Source of the DNA: Phycisphaerales bacterium UBA7708
GTDB taxonomy: Bacteria; Planctomycetota; Phycisphaerae; Sedimentisphaerales; Anaerohalosphaeraceae
Assembly (NCBI GenBank): GCA_002482415.1
Contig: DLFY01000237.1
Coordinates: forward strand, 399 to 10,776
DNA length: 10,378 nt
Direction: 5' to 3'
Positions 6,431 through 10,378 of the stretch are shown piece by piece. Both the position numbers and the translations under genes were made by a program. How positions within the stretch are numbered: the stretch's first letter is position 1; the number at the start of each line of letters is the position of its first letter. The notes beneath the pieces were generated by a model. That model saw only the letters and a list, made by a program, of their open reading frames with translations, was not told the DNA's origin and made no database searches.

Positions 6431-9184
6431 GTGACAAAAAAAAGTTCAACTCCAAACTGTATGGCAACCAGACATCAAACTTATCATGCATTTCCACCGG
6501 GAGACCACCCTGCTTTGCGGCATCGAAAAACAAGCCGGCCCATGCCCTGTGCATTCACAAAATTATGTATCGGGTATGTCTTGCTTGGCAGCCTGACCCT
6601 GGCCGGGGTCATGATAACCGACACGACCGCAGGCGAGTGGGTGAATGCCCTGAATACCGCCAAGACTTATCTTCTGGAGCAGTCCAATGCTCAGACAGCG
6701 GACGCACTCAGGACATGGCGCCAACTGGAACGGCGTTTTCCACTGGCTTGTGACTGGATGCTGCAGGATGGATTGGATGAGCCGCTTTGGGTGCATGTGC
6801 CGGCCGGCGGTCAGGGCGGATCGCAGCAAACCGCATTGATCGGCGATAAGATGGTCACACTGCTGACGACGATCAATCCCGAGCGATGGGTTCAAATGAC
6901 CCGGCGTGTCCTGGCCGAACTGGGTGAGGAAGGGACAACGCTGGAGCGGCAATTGACAGATGCCGCCGCGGGCAAAGACGAGGCCAAACTGGCGGCGGTG
7001 TATCTTAACGCCTGTCAGGCAAGGCGAGCGAAACGGCTGGTGCCGCTGCTTGAGAAGAAACCACAGGGCATTGTTTTTGCACGTCATTATAATATGGGCG
7101 GTTCGCATTATGCCTACACTGAAGGCCTGAGCGATGCACAGTCAGAGCGGCTGTTTCTGCCCGGCTCGCAGTTGTGCCTGCTGCGGATGGAGGGCCTGTT
7201 TGGTGTTACTGAAACGCTTCTGGACGCTCCCGGCGGGGTCATCCGCGACGCAGATACCTCCTGGGACGGCAAGCGCATCCTGTTTGCGTGGAAGAAATCC
7301 GACCGGGAGGATGACTACGGGTTATATCTTATGGACGCGGACACTCGCAAGGTCACGACGATTACCCATGACCTGGGCCATGCCGATTACGAGGGGGTGT
7401 TTCTGCCCAACGGTGATATTTTGTTCAACTCCACACGGTGCGTGCAGATTGTGGATTGCTGGTGGACAGAGGTGTCGAACTTGTACACCTGCGAGGCGGA
7501 TGGGCGGTTCTTGCGGCGGCTCGGTTTTGACCAGGTGCATACCAATTACCCCACGGTCACGCAAGACGGACGGATTCTTTATACACGGTGGGAATATAAC
7601 GACCGCGGGCAGATTTTCCCGCAGAGTCTTTTCCAGATGTTTCCCGACGGGACGGCTCAGACGGCTTTCTACGGGAATAACTCCTGGTTTCCGACCACAA
7701 TTATTCACGCCCGAAACATTCCGGGCACGCAAAAGGTGCTGGCGGTTTTTACCGGGCATCATTCCCTGCAGGCGGGCAAACTGGGGGTGCTTGATCCCGG
7801 GCGCGGACGGCAGGAAAATCAGGGGGCACAACTGGTTGCTCCGGTGCGCGAAACGCCGGCAGAACGTATCGATGCATACGGCCAGGATGGCGATTTATTT
7901 ATGTATCCCTGGCCGCTGGACGAGCGGCATTTTCTGGTCAGTTATGCCCCGCGGGGCTGGGAAGACAACGAACTGGGGCGATATCGAACGGTATTCGGTT
8001 TGTATCTGATGGATATGGATGGACGGCGTGAATTGCTGGATATAGACACAGACAAGGGGATTTCGGCCGGCCGCATGGCTGTCCTGGGGGTACGCCCGCA
8101 GCCGCATATCAGACCCAGTGCCGTCGATTATCAAAAAACGACAGGTGTTTATTATATTCAGGATGTGTATGAAGGGCCGGGCTTGAAAGGCGTGGCCCGG
8201 GGGACGATTCGTAATCTGCGTGTTGTCGCTCTGGAGTATCGCCCGGTGGGCATCGGCAGCAACTCGAATCATGGCCCAGCCGGAGGCGCGTTGAGCAGTA
8301 CGCCGGTTTCGGTTTTCGGCTGCTGGGATGTCAAGACCGTTCTGGGACAGGCTAAAGTGCATGATGACGGCTCGGCGATGTTTGAAGTGCCGGCCCGCAC
8401 CCCGGTGTATTTTCAGGCCCTGGATGCCAAAGGTTATGCGGTTCAGACGATGCGGTCGTGGTCCACGCTGCAGCCGGGGGAGATGTCGTCCTGTATCGGC
8501 TGTCACAGTGAAAACAAACAGGCTGCCCCGTCCTTGCACAAGGCCAGTCAGGCCATGCGTGCCGGAGTCCAGCCGCTCCAACCGACAGACGGACCGGTGG
8601 AAGGATTCAGCTTCATCAAACGTGTTCAGCCGATTCTGGACCGCCGCTGTATTTCCTGCCACAGTGACCGCACAGACTCCCGATTTGCAAACAATCCCCT
8701 GATGCGGATAACCGAACAGTCAAAATCGGATTCGAAGCAGGCCGGGAAACGCAAGGCCTTCAGCTTATTGAGTACGCCCAATCACGACCCGGATGCACAA
8801 CGGTACTGGAGCGATGCGTATCTGGCGCTGATAGGACCTTCCATGGATGCATTTCGTGCTCCAACGGAAGGCCTGGCACGCTGGATTCATCCGCAGTCCG
8901 AGCCATCGATACAGCCTCCCTACTCGGCCGGTGCCGCCATAAGCCCGCTAATCAAGATGCTGGAAAAGAGACATCATGGCGTTTCGCTGCCGGCCAGTGA
9001 GCTGCAAACACTTGCCCTGTGGATTGATCTGGGAGTGCCCTATTGCGGCGATTATGCGGAAGCGAATGCCTGGTCGGAGGAGGATAAGAACAAGTATAAG
9101 CATTACCTTGAGAAACGGCAAGCCATGGAACAGATTGAACACAATAACATTCAGGCCTTCATCCAGAGCCGCAGTGGAAAATAA
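6431..9184 (+). CDS. HzsA-related di-heme beta-propeller protein
   Basis: A 917-residue exported c-type cytochrome related to the alpha subunit of hydrazine synthase, found in many non-anammox planctomycetes; the substrate is unknown. A hydrophobic export segment lies at about 45-62 (LCIGYVLLGSLTLAGV). A helical region follows to about 205. The family motif ARHYNMGGSHYAYTEG (217-232) opens a PD40/WD40-like beta-propeller (about 210-560; DADTSWDGKRILFAW, GDILFNSTRCVQ with Cys 337). A middle domain (GSAMFEVPARTPVYFQALD, MRSWSTLQPGEMSSC) carries heme motif CIGCH at 688-692, and a C-terminal domain carries CISCH at 740-744, ending ALWIDLGVPYCGDYAEANAW as in the family. Both hemes would be attached in the periplasm. 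The start is uncertain: GTG at 6431 has AGGA 6 nt upstream, but gives an odd 37-residue polar extension; ATG at 6542 gives a normal signal peptide without a visible ribosome binding site. The next gene begins 1 nt after the stop. Confidence 0.88.
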   Translation: MTKKSSTPNCMATRHQTYHAFPPGDHPALRHRKTSRPMPCAFTKLCIGYVLLGSLTLAGVMITDTTAGEWVNALNTAKTYLLEQSNAQTADALRTWRQLERRFPLACDWMLQDGLDEPLWVHVPAGGQGGSQQTALIGDKMVTLLTTINPERWVQMTRRVLAELGEEGTTLERQLTDAAAGKDEAKLAAVYLNACQARRAKRLVPLLEKKPQGIVFARHYNMGGSHYAYTEGLSDAQSERLFLPGSQLCLLRMEGLFGVTETLLDAPGGVIRDADTSWDGKRILFAWKKSDREDDYGLYLMDADTRKVTTITHDLGHADYEGVFLPNGDILFNSTRCVQIVDCWWTEVSNLYTCEADGRFLRRLGFDQVHTNYPTVTQDGRILYTRWEYNDRGQIFPQSLFQMFPDGTAQTAFYGNNSWFPTTIIHARNIPGTQKVLAVFTGHHSLQAGKLGVLDPGRGRQENQGAQLVAPVRETPAERIDAYGQDGDLFMYPWPLDERHFLVSYAPRGWEDNELGRYRTVFGLYLMDMDGRRELLDIDTDKGISAGRMAVLGVRPQPHIRPSAVDYQKTTGVYYIQDVYEGPGLKGVARGTIRNLRVVALEYRPVGIGSNSNHGPAGGALSSTPVSVFGCWDVKTVLGQAKVHDDGSAMFEVPARTPVYFQALDAKGYAVQTMRSWSTLQPGEMSSCIGCHSENKQAAPSLHKASQAMRAGVQPLQPTDGPVEGFSFIKRVQPILDRRCISCHSDRTDSRFANNPLMRITEQSKSDSKQAGKRKAFSLLSTPNHDPDAQRYWSDAYLALIGPSMDAFRAPTEGLARWIHPQSEPSIQPPYSAGAAISPLIKMLEKRHHGVSLPASELQTLALWIDLGVPYCGDYAEANAWSEEDKNKYKHYLEKRQAMEQIEHNNIQAFIQSRSGK

Positions 9185-9185
9185 T

Positions 9186-10378
9186 ATGCATGCACAGACG
9201 CACTTTTCAAAAAATATCGTCTCTGTCGGCTTAGGCTGCACGGCATTGGCAATCCTTGCGGCTATTTGGGCGGACGCCGGCCGTGCCGATTCTTCCGTAC
9301 CCAGTCAACAGGCCGCGACTTCGCTGAGCATTGAAGGGCTGCCGCTGGGCAAGGATTATCCTTATCGGTCTCCGCTGAATGTGGTGGTCTCGTCTAAAGA
9401 CAATCTGGCCTATGCAGTACAGCATACGGGGCGGTGTGTGGATATCGTCAGCCTTGAGTCCAAGGCGATTGTGGATTCCATACCGCTGGACGGGGCGCCT
9501 TCGGGGCTTGCTCTGGATGAAACACAAAACCGCCTGTATGTCACTTATGGCATAAATCCCGGCTATGTCGCAATCATCGACACACAGAGTAAAAAGATCG
9601 CCGCGACAGTTCCGGCGGGATTTGCTCCAACGGCCCCTGTTGTCTGTGCCGATGGCCAGAGCCTTTATGTCTGCAATCGATTTGACAACGAGGTTGCCGC
9701 GTATGACCTCAAAACCCACAAAGTCCGATCGCGCGTTTCCGTCGCCCGCGAGCCGATTGGTGCAGCTTTAACTCCGGATAATACCCTGCTGATTGTCGCA
9801 CATCATCTTCCTGCACAGGCGGCAATTAAGGAGCAGGTGGCGGCAGCGGTCGATATCATCGATACGGCGGCGTTTAAGGCTGTCGCCTCCATCCAACTGC
9901 CCAACGGCTCAACGGGACTGCGTGATGTGTGTGTGTCGCCGGATGGGCGATATGCGTATATTCCTCATACGCTGGCGCGATTCGGGGTGCCGACGACGCA
10001 GGTGGACCGCGGCTGGATGAATACCAGCGCCCTGAGCATCATCGACTTGAGCAAACGGACCTGGCTGACTACGGTTCTGCTGGATGAGGCGGACCTGGGC
10101 GCGGCCAATCCGTGGGCGGCGGCCTGTTCGGAAGACGGGCAGTGGCTGGCGGTCACCCACTCGGGCACCCATGAATTAAGCCTCATCGACCGGCAGGTCC
10201 TGCATGACAGGATCAGCCGGGTTGCCGCCGGGCAGAAGGTCAGCGAAGTCTCCGGCAGTTTAACCACGATTCCAAACGACCTGGCTTTTCTTGCCGGATT
10301 GCGACGGCGGGTCCGTCTGCCGGGCTGCGGCCCGCGAGGCGTGGTCATTTCGGGCAAGACCGTGATTGCGGCGGAATA
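9186..10378 (+). CDS. Secreted YVTN-type beta-propeller protein (3' end cut by window edge)
   Basis: 397 residues are visible and the frame is open to the last base. A signal peptide occupies about 1-34 (h-region IVSVGLGCTALAILAAIWA, likely cut near GRA-DSS). Then come repeated propeller blades of the YVTN / lactonase-like type: LNVVVSSKDNLAYAVQHTGRCVDIVSLESKAIVDSIPL (in short, residues 64-101), GLALDETQNRLYVTYG, VVCADGQSLYVCNRFDNEVAAYDLKT, VSPDGRYAYIPHTLARF and WAAACSEDGQWLAVTHSG. The visible end, RVRLPGCGPRGVVISGKTVIAAE, matches the last blade of planctomycete proteins that commonly continue into a cytochrome c peroxidase-like heme domain, so a heme domain beyond the window is predicted but not seen. 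No CxxCH is present in the visible part. The ATG is 1 nt after the HzsA-like stop codon (TAA T ATG) with only a weak GGA upstream, which suggests translational coupling and a shared periplasmic redox role. Confidence 0.85.
   Translation, partial: MHAQTHFSKNIVSVGLGCTALAILAAIWADAGRADSSVPSQQAATSLSIEGLPLGKDYPYRSPLNVVVSSKDNLAYAVQHTGRCVDIVSLESKAIVDSIPLDGAPSGLALDETQNRLYVTYGINPGYVAIIDTQSKKIAATVPAGFAPTAPVVCADGQSLYVCNRFDNEVAAYDLKTHKVRSRVSVAREPIGAALTPDNTLLIVAHHLPAQAAIKEQVAAAVDIIDTAAFKAVASIQLPNGSTGLRDVCVSPDGRYAYIPHTLARFGVPTTQVDRGWMNTSALSIIDLSKRTWLTTVLLDEADLGAANPWAAACSEDGQWLAVTHSGTHELSLIDRQVLHDRISRVAAGQKVSEVSGSLTTIPNDLAFLAGLRRRVRLPGCGPRGVVISGKTVIAAE

Noticed and set aside
6412..6753. An alternative start ATG at 6412 for the rightward operon
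   Set aside because: It is in a different frame from the HzsA-like protein and its product has no signal peptide or recognisable domain.
7134..8009. A 291-codon plus-strand frame inside the HzsA-like gene, and a 255-codon minus-strand frame at 7895-8662
   Set aside because: Both have the Cys/Arg/Trp-rich or Arg/His-rich composition of shadow frames, and both lie inside a gene whose own frame matches a known family along its full length.
6431..9184. Calling the gene hydrazine synthase subunit alpha (hzsA)
   Set aside because: No partner subunits are in the window and the residue four after the first CxxCH His is Lys rather than Tyr. Only family relationship is supported.
1..10378. CRISPR arrays, tRNA or rRNA genes, insertion sequences, phage or toxin-antitoxin genes
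   Set aside because: I looked for regular short repeats, transposase motifs, terminal inverted repeats and RNA gene cores and saw none.

Overview
The window looks like chromosomal DNA from a Planctomycetota bacterium, most likely of the class Phycisphaerae. This rests on several things together. There is a short ECF sigma factor of the Rhodopirellula/Verrucomicrobium type followed immediately by a FecR-like membrane protein. There is a secreted protein ending in a PEP-CTERM sorting tail. There is a LamG/Ig protein ending in the single dockerin-like D-x-D-x-N-C-x-V-D motif that is common in Phycisphaerae surface proteins. There is also a di-heme protein related to the hydrazine synthase alpha subunit (HzsA), a family widespread in planctomycetes that are not anammox organisms. 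The assignment is by family recognition, not by a marker gene.

Layout. On the minus strand, reading from 6061 down to 777, lie an ECF sigma factor, a FecR/NPCBM-like transmembrane protein 2 nt after it, a 720-residue secreted LamG/Ig-like protein, and a 212-residue PEP-CTERM protein that ends in a clear intrinsic terminator (700-736). Beyond it, with its own promoter candidate, is a GNAT acetyltransferase (575 down to the window edge, missing only its last few residues). On the plus strand, starting from a 369-nt divergent intergenic region, lie an HzsA-related di-heme protein (6431-9184) and, 1 nt after its stop, a secreted YVTN-type beta-propeller protein that runs off the right edge.

How the parts may work together. 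The sigma/FecR pair is a typical planctomycete surface-signalling arrangement. The C-terminal part of FecR outside the membrane resembles an NPCBM carbohydrate-binding domain, so a glycan or surface-state signal is plausible. The two secreted proteins downstream share a 27-nt leader (24 identical bases) spanning ribosome binding site and start codon. The 85-nt and 191-nt gaps in front of them leave room for their own promoters, so they may be co-regulated and could be targets of the sigma factor; this is inference. The plus-strand pair looks like an envelope redox module: a di-heme beta-propeller protein and a second propeller protein that in related proteins often continues into a cytochrome c peroxidase-like domain. 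It has the best promoter in the window (TTGCCC, 17 nt, TATAAT at 6321-6349). Nothing here is a wholly new system on sequence alone. The most interesting points are the shared leader, the sensor-like FecR, and the departure of the HzsA-like protein from the hydrazine synthase heme site.
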